DNA of 64,000 nt from positions 1-64,000 of the forward strand of contig CANNZV010002594.1 of NCBI GenBank assembly GCA_947561585.1. Direction: 5' to 3'. The notes under the pieces were generated by a model. That model did not search any database, was not told the origin of the DNA, and saw only the letters and a list, made by a program, of their open reading frames with translations. Each line of letters begins with the position of its first letter. The stretch's first letter is position 1. Both the position numbers and the translations under genes were made by a program. This document shows positions 46,207-57,210 of the stretch, in pieces. Source of the stretch: Caprella mutica. Taxonomy: Eukaryota; Arthropoda; Malacostraca; Amphipoda; Caprellidae.

Positions 46207-47166
46207 CTAATACCAGATATAAAATTTTCTGAAAGTGAAAATATTTTTCGATGAATATGCAAAAATAATGAAAAATACAGTGGTAAATCATATAAGTTGC
46301 AAATCAATTATGTCTATTAATCATATTAGAAATTTATTATAGTAGTAAGTAACTAATATAGTATACCCAATATGGGGAAAATTAGGTGATATTTTTTGTA
46401 TATTGGTACCTGAGTGCTAATCTGACGATTCTGGATTCGTACTCGTGCATCTGTTTTGAAAGCTGTCGTGTCAGTGATTTCATAGCGTGAGGTTGTCTGA
46501 TATTGTTCTTTGTCAATCATTTTACTGTGATTTAACTAGAGTTTTTTGTTGGAATATGTGTCTTTGAAAGTCGTTACTGGAAAGTGGATTCTCTTCGTCT
46601 GAAATACAGCTAAGTGTTATATTTAGTGGGCAAGCAAAGCTGCCGGTTGTGTGTTAGATTGGGTTCTAACAATCTGAGACCAGACTGTATTCTGGTGGCA
46701 CAGTGTCTACCGAGAACAAAAACGCCGCCTAGTCTGCAGAATCTGGTATTCTGTGTTATTTGTACAATAACTTTGTGGTGTTTTATTAATGCCGGGTGGT
46801 CGGTGGGAAATTTTGGACCCAGTGGGGTCTGCTTATTCTTACACCCATTAACAACTGCTTTGAGTGCTTCTTGGATTTTTCTTGTGTCCTGAGTCTTGCT
46901 GCGATTGTCAAAGGAAACACTTTTCTCCATTTGTCCAGATAATCAGCCCTGAAAATTAAAAGTAATGAGAAACAAAGCTACAATAGCCATTGGAGGTAAT
47001 GATTTAATTTATTTAAAAAATAGTTAAATCAATACAGCTCAAAAACATAATCTCCCTTTTTTACATTTTACATATATTAATACTATTTTATTTTTCCAAT
47101 TTCCATACAATCATACATACATATGATCAAAAGTTTGGAACTGTTCGATAGCTAATTGATAATTTA
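46207..47166. other. Intergenic DNA with one unassigned spliced-looking frame
   Basis: At 46953 (-) a good acceptor (AATTTTCAG) precedes two open frames that end between 46610 and 46790, one reading ADYLDKWRKVFPLTIAAR. Neither matches a family I recognise. The plus strand at 46720-46745 has a stray CTAGTCTGCAGAATCTGG resembling a MITE end. Confidence 0.35.
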
Positions 47167-47174
47167 CCCTAAAC

Positions 47175-48260
47175 TAGAGATGCACCGATACTCTTGGTAT
47201 CAGATAAAGTATTTGATAGTATCTGTATTATTATGAGTATCTGGTAATTGGTATTGGATACCACAAAATGGTTCAAATATTACTGATACCAATTACTTTT
47301 TCAAGTTAGGTAGTATATATAGGTATTAGTTTTAAATTGAACATTAATAGCATATACCTATGTTCATCCGATATACTAATGGAAGAAATCGTATATCAAG
47401 ATACGATTTAAATAATACTTTCGTACCTGAATTAGGTAGTCTCTATTCATCTATAGTTTCATTATGATACCTTCTTGGATAGTTGCATTATGATATCTAC
47501 TTCAATAGTTTCATTATGATGCCTACTTTGATAGTGTCATTATACCTACTTCAATAGTTTCATTATGATACCTACTTGTATAGTTGCATTATTGTACCTA
47601 CTTCAATAGTTTCATTATGATACCTACTTGGATAGTTGCATTATGATACCTACTTCGATAGTTTCATTATGATGCCTACTTCGATAGTTTCATTATGATG
47701 CCTACTTCGATAGTTTCATTATGATACCTACTTCAATAGGTGCACTGTGCTACCTACTTTGATAGGTAGATCCTCTGCACTACTTTGATAGGTACACAGT
47801 GTACCTAACCAGGTACACTGTACCTAATTGCAATAACACAAAAATGTTCTAACAAATGAAATTAATAGGTATTACACTGAGCAAGTGGCACCTTTGGAGC
47901 GCACTTCTGATGTTAGTCAAAGCATTATTATATTATTATGGAGTCAAGATATATTATTGCATAGGTAATTTACTTGTAAACACTTAGGCAACAATCTCAG
48001 TTATAAATACCTAGTTAGCTACCTTATCCTATCCCATGAATATTGTAAAGACCTAGGTACACCATTATATGTAAAACTTTATAAATTATCAGTACATTTA
48101 ACTACAGATACCTACCTAGAACTAATATTTTCGGTGTCTTCGGCTTCAATATTATACTTTTAGAAAGTAGCTAACTGGTATCTGTATCGGTTATCAGAAT
48201 TTTAAAGTAACTGTAATTGGTACTGGTATCGGTTACTAATATGGTATCGGTGCATCTCTA
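47175..48260. mobile_element. hAT non-autonomous element, 1086 bp
   Basis: Perfect 17-bp inverted ends TAGAGATGCACCGATAC, a terminal sequence known from hAT elements of many animals, flanked by an exact 8-bp duplication CCCTAAAC (47167-47174 and 48261-48268). Subterminal GGTATC/GATACC repeats are dense. The interior is a minisatellite plus AT-rich filler; no transposase is present. Confidence 0.95.
47455..47790. repeat. 26-bp minisatellite inside the hAT element
   Basis: About twelve units of ATAGTTTCATTATGATRCCT plus ACTTCG, some alternating TTTCATTATG with TTGCATTATG. Several units carry short deletions. It expanded within the non-autonomous element. Confidence 0.85.
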
Positions 48261-48509
48261 CCCTAAACTGTATATTAATTTACCTTAAAATGTAAAGCAG
48301 TCTGTATTTATGACAGTTTGTTATTAACATATATAAATATCCTATCATTCTTATAAAGCAGTGTCTTATGACTGATAGTAAATTTATATAAGTTAAATAC
48401 AAACTGTAGCTACTACATTAGCCTTATCCAACAAGGCTAATGTTTCTAATCATTTTGCTGCAAACCGCATCGAATTTGGTAACATATTTTTGATTTTATA
48501 TGCTTTTAA

Positions 48510-49362
48510 GGGGACTGCCCCCAAAATTTTGAAAAAAAATTATTATTGAAGTTATGGTTCTGAAACTTTGTATTTATATATGAAATCGAATTCTAAGACA
48601 TTTTTGTTCATGACATTTTTTCGATTAGACCCATAGAAAACGAGTTATTTGAATTTCGAACCATTTTCAAAAACTCTACCTCTGGTTTTTGGTTGAAGCT
48701 AGAGCATTGCGGTTTTTTGCATCAGATTCTCCATACTGATATCTACAATATGATTGCCTTCGATTTTCGAATGGGTTTTCTAAATTTTGACTTTTTCATA
48801 AAAAGTAAACCAAAAATTTTGAAAAACAAATTTTGTCGGAAAAAATTATCTACAACAAATTCGAAAATCATAAATCGAAGGCAATCATAATGTAGATATC
48901 ATTATGGAAAATCGAATGCAAAAAACCGCAATGCCCTAGCTTCAACCAAAAACCAGGGGTAGAGTTTTGAATTACAAGATTTGTAGATATCAGAATTAGT
49001 AGGAATTTCCTTTCAAAGTTTGATGATTTGACACGCAGCATCCATCCACTTTGAAGGTTGGGGGACAACTGACTAATTTCTCTTTGCATTCATTGGTGTT
49101 TGCGTGTTATACTGGTATGTTAGATACCAGATATAGCGAGATAATTAATTATTACGAATTATAATTGGCTGAGAGATGGTTTTTAGAGTACATATTGACT
49201 CCCTACCCCCGGCCCACTTTTCCCTTTCTCCCTCTCCCCAGGGGGTTAGAGTTATACGATACGTCTGGTATTTTGCACACACTATAAGAAGGTTATAAAG
49301 CAACTATTTACACAATAAAAAAAAATGATAAAATTATGATATTTCTTCGGGGGGCGGTCCCC
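48510..49362. mobile_element. Probable TTAA-type MITE containing a 100-nt foldback
   Basis: GGGGACTGCCCCC after TTAA at the left and GGGGGGCGGTCCCC at the right are inverted; the right flank is TCTA rather than TTAA. The interior holds a long foldback: 48672-48772 is the near reverse complement of 48859-48968 (both contain CATTGCGGTTTTTTGCAT or its complement). The foldback produces overlapping mirror reading frames, which are not genes. Confidence 0.65.
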
Positions 49363-50736
49363 TCTAAGATTTTTATAATCTAAACTGTACAAAACCTATT
49401 TTACTTCCGACTTACTGATTTAAGAAATTTTCAGCCTGAAGAAAAAGAATGTACACCATTTGTTTTGATTGTCAACTAGGTATTAGGTTTAATATATCCA
49501 TTTAATATTCGTTTAAAGGTATAAAATTGGATAAACTTATTAAAGAAACGTTTATATACTTTAGGAAACATTTGCTATATAAAATATAGGCCGAAAACGC
49601 ATGGTTTGTTTATAAAATTCAAATTTCTAGTCAAAACAAAGAGTGTACAATCTTCTTCTTGAGCATCAGATTAGTGATTTGCCCAATTGTTTCTCACAGA
49701 GTATTAAAAAACTTTAAAAGCAAATAATAAAATATATACTGAACCAAATTGTATGTGGTTTGCTGAATAATGATCGTAGACCTTATCTATAATATTATGT
49801 AATAAACTCATTTTTTCTCGGATCCTGGAGAGGACCTTTAAATATTTTGAGGTAAATTAATTTACAGTATAGAGTAAAATTATGAATTATCGAACCATTC
49901 TACATTTCTGATCATGTATGGAAAAGTTATTTATTAAAATGTATCCATGGTACGGTTGGTAATAGCTATATTGATATAAAATTAAATTTTCATGTTATTA
50001 TTTCAACACGATAGGTACTATTGAAAACCTGTTATTATTATTATTACACTCACAATCATATAAGGAAACAGAATATATAGTTTCATCCTTAATATGTAAA
50101 ATGTGTTTATAATACACACGAGAATATATGAAATATAATGGTAAATAAAGTATTTATTTACATGAATATGTCGCTAAACTAATAACATTACATGTAAAAA
50201 CCAATCAGTAAATCATATGCTATTCATAATTTCATGTATAAGTATGGGCTTCCATTAATATTATTAATCGGTTTACAATCTTACAGTCAAGCATAGAATT
50301 AAGTCAATTAAATTATAATTTATATGTATGCATGAATATGATGAAATATGTTACCAATAAAGAACATTATTAGTCACTCTGCATTTTATAGTTAGTTACT
50401 ATAGTGTCATAATTTATTAAGGAAAAGTTCCGAGTTATCAAACGGTTTCACATTTCCGATCATGCATGACATGTGAGAAAAGTGTATGTATTATTAACTG
50501 CTACTCTAAATGGTATCCATTATAACTGTCTGGTATCATGTATGCGAATTGCAATAAAAAGAAAGTAATAATTAATTAAGCTATATTTTTATCACATTAT
50601 CGTACTTACCGTTTACTGTAAGAACTTACCGTTTAATGTTTAGACAAACCAGTTCTCTAGGGTGTCTATTTACATGATTAAATTAATAATGTTTGTTATT
50701 TCCAAAGTCAATATAATGTATAAGTTACAGTAATTA
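49363..50736. other. No gene seen
   Basis: AT-rich DNA with no recognisable repeat structure or protein domain, ending at the target duplication AATTA of the copia element. Confidence 0.5.
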
Positions 50737-51101
50737 TGTTACAATTAGGTTAAATTATAGTGGGTTTTAACAACGTTAAGGGAATGGTTCATGTACTTAG
50801 GTAGTACCAATAATACTTGTCCGATTGAGCTGAGATTTTAACATAAGGTGTAAAGTGAAAAATAATCATATGCTCTCCTTTGAGATTTTTTCATTTTGGG
50901 GCCCCCCTCCCCCGTGGGGGTCGAAAAACCTTCTTTTTCGACCCCCCCCCCGGGAAACTATAGAACGGCTTGGGGGTTGGTGCTACAGAAAAATTTATTG
51001 AAGCTAATATGTTCTCTACTACTATCCTAAGGTCGTGGTGCAGTTTCTTTTTTGAATTTCTATCTGAAAAAATTTTTATTTGAATTTTTAAAAAAATTGT
51101 C

Positions 51102-51132
<31 letters not shown>

Positions 51133-51928
51133 CAAAAAAAAAAAAGTTTATAGAAAAAGTTATAGGAAAAGGGCTTCACCACGACCTTAGGAATTTCGGT
51201 CTGAACATATTAGCTCTTATACATTTTTCTGTAGCACCAACCCCCAAAAAGTTCTATACTTTTGAACGTGGAGAATTTGAGAAAAAATGGTACTGAGATA
51301 ATGGAGGAAGAAAAAAAATTTTCAAAAATTTTTTAAATTTAAAAAAAAACTATATGCTTTTCGTCCCAGCCAAGAAGACTCATCAGGTCGCTTCGGGGGT
51401 CAACCCAGGCAGCGACGAAGCCTTCAACCATAAATGGGAGGCAAAAAAACAACACAAAAACAACCTCAAAACTCCCTAACCCCCAAACTGAGAAGCGTGT
51501 TTGACACACGTTCAAACGTACTAGGTGAATGGAATTTTTTGTGAGTTTTCTTTGGTAGATTTGCAGGGTAACTAAATTAAAAAAAAAAAAACCGAAATAA
51601 ATGTAAAAAATACCTGAACCATTCCCTTAAGACATAGTTTATTTAAAGAGTAATATATGTTTTACAGTTAGAAGTATATTAGAGAGATAAGTGAAGCACA
51701 TCTCTCACTGAGTAATGTATGAGACAGACTAACAATAGAATTGACATACGTTGCTATTTAAGACGCACCGGAACTGTATTCGGACTTTAACCCTTAAGTC
51801 CGTTTCTCATAAAAGTAATACATTGTTATTTAAACAATAGGTAATTAATATAGCTCAGCTAATCTAACAGGAAGTTAACAATAAACATATATAAGAGTGT
51901 GTAATACATTTAAACTAAAATTCCAACA
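50737..51928 (-). repeat. 3' LTR of the copia element, split by a MITE
   Basis: Matches the other LTR on both sides of the insertion at 50780-51626. Without it and one TTAA the LTR is 341 bp. At 51819 it reads AATACATTG where the 5' LTR reads AATAGCTACATTG. The purine tract GTGAGGAGGAG (minus strand, 51929-51939) adjoins it and primes plus-strand synthesis. Confidence 0.95.
50780..51626. mobile_element. TTAA-target (piggyBac-type) foldback MITE
   Basis: Flanked by TTAA at 50776-50779 and 51627-51630; the intact LTR at 57245-57250 has a single TTAA. The inverted ends are GGGAATGGTTCA and its complement. Inside, 50959-51048 folds on 51173-51258 (GGGGGTTGGTGCTACAGAAA recurs inverted), separated by a T28 run (51105-51132) and an A12 run (51134-51145). 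TTAA targeting indicates the piggyBac superfamily. Confidence 0.9.
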
Positions 51929-51945
51929 CTCCTCCTCACACGACA

Positions 51946-54900
51946 TTATATATTTTTCATGCCTAGTAATTCAACTAATTTAGTAAATCTATCAGTAGGC
52001 AGAGGTTTGGTAAATATGTCAGCAAGCATAATTTCACTGGGGCAATAAACAAGTTTAATTTTGTTTGAAGCAACAAGATCTCTAATGTAATGAAATTTAA
52101 TATCAATGTGTTTCGATCTAGGATGATTTTTAGCAATACAAATTGCTGACTGATTATCCTCAAACAACACGATAGGATTCTTATTAGGTACTTTAAGATC
52201 TAATAGTAATTTATTTAGAAATACAGCTTCTTGGGAGGCACCAGAGAGGGAAACATATTCAGCTTCATCCGTTGATAAAGCAACACATGACTGTTTCACA
52301 GAGCACCAAGAGATAATTGAATTATTTAACAGAAAGCATTGACCAGAAGTACTTTTCCTATCAACTCTGTTACCTGCCCAGTAAGCATCAGAATAACCTA
52401 TCAAATCAGAATCTTCATTACCATATGTAATGCCAAGATCAGGTGTGCCCTTTAGGTATCTAAATATTCTCTTAATTGCAGACCAGTGCTTAGTGTTTGG
52501 ATTGGAACAAAATTTAGAGACATTTCCAACTGCATAAGTTATGTCAGGCCTAGTTTTAGTAGATAGATAAAGTAAAGCACCTACAGCTGACTGATATTTA
52601 GTTTTATCTACTAGTTCACAATCATCAGTAGTTGGTTCCAAATGAGAATTAACATCAGCAGGAGTGGATACTGGTTTACAATTATTGAATTCAAATCTAT
52701 CTAATAAATCGTTGGCAAATGAAGATTGATTTAATGATATTTTATTTTCGTCTTGTACGACTTTTATGCCTAAGAAATAGGATAATTTTCCTAAGTCTTT
52801 CATCTCAAATTTAGCACTTAAATCAGTCTTGATTTTAGTCAGGTCATCATAGTTCTTACATGCTACAATAATATCATCTACATACACAGAAATGAAGCAG
52901 GGTGAGTCATTGATTACTTTAACATAAATACATGAGTCACAAGAGGACTGAATAAATCCTAAGGATTTAAGATATGCATCCAAAGAATCATTCCAACATT
53001 TGGGTGATTGTTTTAACCCATACTTAGATTTGTTTAGTTTGCACACTAAATCTTCTTTTCCTGGAAGAACATAGCCAGGAGGCTGTCTAATATAAACGTT
53101 TTCTTTAAGATCCCCATTTAAAAAAGCAGAATTGACATCCAAATGATGTACAAATAATTTTTGTTTAGTAGCTAACGATAACATGGTTCGCACCGATTCA
53201 AATCTAACTACAGGAGCAAAAATTTCATCATAGTCGATTCCAGGTCTCTGTAAGAAACCCTGAGCGACTAATCTAGCTTTATATGAAGCCACTCTACCAT
53301 CAGATCCCTTTTTCTTTTTAAACACCCATTTAGATTTAATGATGTTTAAGTCTGAGGTAGGTTTTACGAGTTCAAAAACTTTATGTTTCTCAAAAGCATT
53401 TAGTTCCCTCTCCATGGCAAGTTTCCATTTAGAGGATTCAGAACCGCTATTAAGAGCCTCAGATACCGACCTAGGTTTGATATTGATATTCCCATTGACT
53501 AATAAACCCTCCTCCTCAAACTGATCAAGGCTATAATCCCTACTACCGTATCTAACAGGAGCTCGACGCGTTCTAGACGATCGTCTATTTTCCAGTTCAG
53601 GAAGATCCTCATCTGGTCTGATAGCTAGTTCAGGTTGCGCCTCAGGTGCAACTGGAGGATTATTGTCAGGAGTTTGAATTTCCGGCCCGGCAGGTTCTGA
53701 ATCTTCTGAAGGGAACACCAGTGGAGAGGTAGGGGTCTCAATCAGTTGAGGGGTCTCAATCTTAGATGAAACTGATTCATCAAAGGTTACATTCCTGGAA
53801 AAGAAGATTCTTTTAGATTCAACATCATACATCTTATACCCTTTAGTAACAGTGCCATAACCAAGAAACAGACATTTGGTAGCTTTATTTTCTAATTTTG
53901 ATCGTTCATCTCGAGATATGTGCGCATACGCAGTGCATCCAAAAATTTTTACATGCTTTACATTTGGTTTTCTAAGATTTAATGCTTCATATGGAGTTTT
54001 ATTAACTAAAAATGAATTAATGCATCTATTAAGGTAATTTGCACTATATAGTGCTTCACTCCAGAATTCCTTATCAATTCCTGAATCAGATAACATACAT
54101 CTAACTTTTTCCATAATAGTTCTATTAAATCTTTCAGCTAACCCATTTTGTTCAGGAGTTTTAGGAATAGATTTCTGGTGAATTATACCTTCGTTGCGTA
54201 AATATGATTCAAACTTATTTGAGGTATATTCTCCTCCATTATCTGACTGTAAGGTTTTAATTTTCATTTCGTAAATATTTTCAACCATTGCTTTCCATTC
54301 CAAAAACTTCTGAAACACATCACTCTTATGGGCAATAACATATATCCAGGAGTATCGAGTAGCATGATCAATAAAGGTCAGAAAATATGAATTATTACCC
54401 CTGGAAGTGGGAGTAATTTTCCCACAGACATCTGTGTGGATTAAATCAAGAGGTTTACAATTTTTCTTAATGCTTGTAGAAAATGGTATTTTATGCATTT
54501 TCCCATTACAGCAGTGTTCACACACACCTTCTATAGCCTTTAATTTACTATCCAGACCATTAACTGATTTAGTTCGGATCATTTTAGTCAAGTTGTCGTT
54601 ACCTATATGACCAAGCCTTCTATGCCATAGAAGGTTTACTTTATTTTGATCAACCGTTACAGCATCTTTATGAACTAAAGTATTTAGATAATAGAGTTGA
54701 CCAACACAGTGAGCCACAGCAATTAACTCTTTATTTTCGTTCAATATTTTACATTTATCATTTTCAAAAATAATAGATTTATTATTATTTGTCATTTTTG
54801 ACACTGATAGTAGATTAAAAGCTAGATTTGGCACATATAATACATCATTTATTGTACATTTTCTACTTCCACCACCTGGTATATTCACAATAACAGAAAC

Positions 54901-55086
54901 ATTTCCTAGTGAAATAGCTTGCAAAACAGCTCCATTGCCTACTTGAACATTGATAGGTTTGGTAATATTTGCAAAATCTCTACATAAGTTTTTATCACCA
55001 CTCATGTGTGATGAAGAGCCTGAATCTATTATCCAAATATTACTGTCGGCATATATGTTACAAAGAGCCCTAGCATTAGTTAAGTT
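51946..55086 (-). CDS. Copia Pol: protease, integrase, RT, RNase H
   Basis: The polyprotein that processes, integrates and copies the element. The frame is open from 55086 to the stop at 51946. An ATG at 55005 lies inside the protease, so initiation would come from Gag. Protease: WIIDSGSSSHM. Pre-integrase zinc finger: WHRRLGHIG with CEHCCNGKMH. Integrase DDE: LIHTDVCGKI, LQSDNGGEY and NGLAERFNRTI. RT: FLNGDLKENVYIRQPPGY, CKLNKSKYGLKQSPKCW and the catalytic YVDDIIVA. RNase H: DAYWAGNRVDRKSTSG, LSTDEAEYVSLS and EDNQSAICIAKNH, ending DIFTKPLP. All key residues are present. Upstream, one base too many near 55090 separates it from the Gag frame. Confidence 0.95.
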   Translation of the reverse strand, partial: NLTNARALCNIYADSNIWIIDSGSSSHMSGDKNLCRDFANITKPINVQVGNGAVLQAISLGNVSVIVNIPGGGSRKCTINDVLYVPNLAFNLLSVSKMTNNNKSIIFENDKCKILNENKELIAVAHCVGQLYYLNTLVHKDAVTVDQNKVNLLWHRRLGHIGNDNLTKMIRTKSVNGLDSKLKAIEGVCEHCCNGKMHKIPFSTSIKKNCKPLDLIHTDVCGKITPTSRGNNSYFLTFIDHATRYSWIYVIAHKSDVFQKFLEWKAMVENIYEMKIKTLQSDNGGEYTSNKFESYLRNEGIIHQKSIPKTPEQNGLAERFNRTIMEKVRCMLSDSGIDKEFWSEALYSANYLNRCINSFLVNKTPYEALNLRKPNVKHVKIFGCTAYAHISRDERSKLENKATKCLFLGYGTVTKGYKMYDVESKRIFFSRNVTFDESVSSKIETPQLIETPTSPLVFPSEDSEPAGPEIQTPDNNPPVAPEAQPELAIRPDEDLPELENRRSSRTRRAPVRYGSRDYSLDQFEEEGLLVNGNINIKPRSVSEALNSGSESSKWKLAMERELNAFEKHKVFELVKPTSDLNIIKSKWVFKKKKGSDGRVASYKARLVAQGFLQRPGIDYDEIFAPVVRFESVRTMLSLATKQKLFVHHLDVNSAFLNGDLKENVYIRQPPGYVLPGKEDLVCKLNKSKYGLKQSPKCWNDSLDAYLKSLGFIQSSCDSCIYVKVINDSPCFISVYVDDIIVACKNYDDLTKIKTDLSAKFEMKDLGKLSYFLGIKVVQDENKISLNQSSFANDLLDRFEFNNCKPVSTPADVNSHLEPTTDDCELVDKTKYQSAVGALLYLSTKTRPDITYAVGNVSKFCSNPNTKHWSAIKRIFRYLKGTPDLGITYGNEDSDLIGYSDAYWAGNRVDRKSTSGQCFLLNNSIISWCSVKQSCVALSTDEAEYVSLSGASQEAVFLNKLLLDLKVPNKNPIVLFEDNQSAICIAKNHPRSKHIDIKFHYIRDLVASNKIKLVYCPSEIMLADIFTKPLPTDRFTKLVELLGMKNI

Positions 55087-55181
55087 CTATATGACTTACG
55101 TTTACATCATTAGGCTGATTTTGAGTTCTGTTAGTTTGAGAATACCGTTTAAATTTAAAGCAGTCTTTCTTCAAGTGACCT

Positions 55182-56033
55182 TGTGAAGGCCAATATGTTA
55201 TATTTGTTTCTTATTCATTATTAAATAATTTTCTAGTTTCTTGTCCTTCCCGCAGTAGGTGATACCACATACACATTATATAAAGTTACCCAAAACTTCT
55301 TCTGAGGAATGTTTATATTATACTTTTATCATCCTACTGTTCATCATGGAATCACTTTCTCGTAAGTTTATTAGAAATTATTTTTATTTATTTTACTCTA
55401 GGTAGTTTAGGTTGTTCATTAAGAAGTTTAAATTAGCATATCCAATTTATTAATTCTTTATTAAATGCTAATCTTATTAGGGTCTCTTTCTAATTTTAAA
55501 ATTTAATTGAGTCCAATAATAATAGTTTATGTTTAGCTGACCAAACTTTCTTAAGATTTAAATTCTACATTTAAAACTTCCTGTGTAATCTAGATAGGCC
55601 GTGAATGCTTAAAAATTTGAGAACAGTGCATATAGTCCTTCAATTGCTTTAGTTAATTTATTTTACCTAGTTGCCCCTCTATTTAATATTTCCTTGTCAA
55701 TAATTCTCACTTTGTTTGCACGTGTTAAATTAGTGATCAACCAATTTCTTATATGAATTTGAATGTTTTTTCTTCTTGATAAAAACTAAATCTTTGCGAA
55801 TTAAAAACTAAATCTTTGCGAATTAAAAACTAAATCTTTGCGAATTAAAAACTAAATCTTTGTTAATTTAGAAACCATTAAAATGTACTTTTAGGGTTTT
55901 CATTATTGTGGTATTTGGGTATTTGTTATTAAAATAGATTTTTGATGTTAGTTTTCCCTCTTTACAGGGATGTTGATCATTTACGGAATAAAGCAGTAAA
56001 TTCTCCCTAGAGTATCTTTATCCTTCCGTAACA
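55182..56033 (-). mobile_element. Solo LTR of another retrotransposon, 852 bp
   Basis: Runs TGTGAAGGCC to CCGTAACA (plus strand), TG...CA ends, with a 5-bp duplication GACCT at 55177-55181 and 56034-56038. There is no internal coding sequence, so it is the product of LTR-LTR recombination. It is unrelated to the host copia LTR. Strand is not determined beyond the ends being compatible with either orientation. Confidence 0.9.
55785..55865. repeat. 22-bp tandem repeat in the solo LTR
   Basis: Four units of AAAACTAAATCTTTGCGAAT plus TA, the last changed to TTTGTTAATT. Tandem repeats of this kind in LTRs often sit in the enhancer region, but no function is shown here. Confidence 0.85.
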
Positions 56034-57195
56034 GACCTATTTTCTTACAAAAGTGACACTTAAATGACTGTTTAGTTACTGCCGCATCAATCTGTGTATT
56101 CGATAGTGCCAAACCATCATTGGATTTACTACTCAACTTTTCAGTTTCTCTCCGGAGTGTGTCAGCTACGGTATTCCAGTTAGGAATGTTTGACTGTGCT
56201 TCAAGCGCAGTAACTAAAACTTCAAACTGCTCTGGTAAGGATGATAGTAGACAAATAACTTTATCCTCTTCACTGACCGCTTGATTCAACAAGGCCAGCT
56301 CTTGAAAAGCTTCAGTTAGTTCTTTCAAATGGGAGTTGAGTAGTTCGGGAGAATTCAATTTTAAATTGTAGAGTTTCTTCTTCAGACGAAATTTGTTCGC
56401 CCACGTGTTTTTCTGAAACGTTTCTTGAAGGATGGTCCAGACAACGCGTGGATCCGTGGGTTGTCCAACTATGTACAATTGATCCGGTGAAATAGACAGT
56501 ACTATATCTGCCAACGCTTTATTCTTCTTAGTTTCATAGTCATCCTTAACCTCAGTTGAAGAGGAATCTGGTGGAACTGATTTAGATCCATCAGCTATAC
56601 CCATCAGTTTCTCTCTTAAGAGGTACATTTTCATTTGTACGCTCCATGTAGGGTAATTATTTCCGTCTAGGGGAACAATCCCCGGTAACTTATTTGAAGA
56701 CATGTTTTCAAGTATTTATTGTCATTCAATACTTAACAAACATAAACAAACAAAGCAGTTAAATTGATTTACTGTTTAACTGAATTGATATTTAATCAGG
56801 AATAATTATTCTAATTCATAAGAATAAATTCAAGGAATATAATTATTAATATTCCAATTGGAACAGCAACCCAGTCTTAGTTCGCAAGAACCTTTTGTTG
56901 AAAGACTGTTTACCAAAGGATAAAGTCACAGATTTAAAGGTAATCTGTGAACTTCTCTTGACACCTCTTCCGCAATGAATAATGAATAATTATATGAGAC
57001 GAGCAAGTACAGTTCGAGATATCAGTCAATATATTATTGACCTCAATAGCGCATTAGCAAGGTAAGCTTACATAAACATTCGTGCGTATATGTGTCATTT
57101 GAGTTAACACTTATTCACTGTACTTAAGTCCCTTGATTACTCAAATATACATCTAAGTGTTTTTAAACATAATTTGATTTATAAACTCTTATCGT

Positions 57196-57210
57196 TCTGG
57201 GCCCATAACC
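57196..57210 (-). promoter_or_regulatory. Copia primer-binding site (half-tRNA-iMet type)
   Basis: Immediately inside the 5' LTR the coding strand reads GGTTATGGGCCCAGA. This is complementary to the anticodon arm of initiator methionine tRNA (CTGGGCCCATAACC), the unusual internal priming site used by Drosophila copia, where a 5' half-tRNA serves as primer. Confidence 0.9.

Larger units (their letters stand above)
55095..56703 (-). pseudogene. Copia Gag, split in its zinc knuckle by a solo LTR
   Basis: ATG at 56703 opens a capsid-type protein: LDGNNYPTWSVQMKMYLLRE, then NTWANKFRLKKKLYNLKLN and LLSSLPEQFEVLVTAL, the UBN2/Gag of copia. It reaches CHFCKKIG at 56034, where the solo LTR begins; HLKKDCFKFKR, the second half of the CCHC knuckle, resumes at 55181. 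As it stands the frame reads through 17 foreign residues to a stop at 55981. The insertion disables packaging. Confidence 0.92.

Noticed and set aside
48693..49089. Mirror-image reading frames on both strands
   Set aside because: They are the two arms of a foldback, so each encodes a version of the same sequence; no start context or domain.
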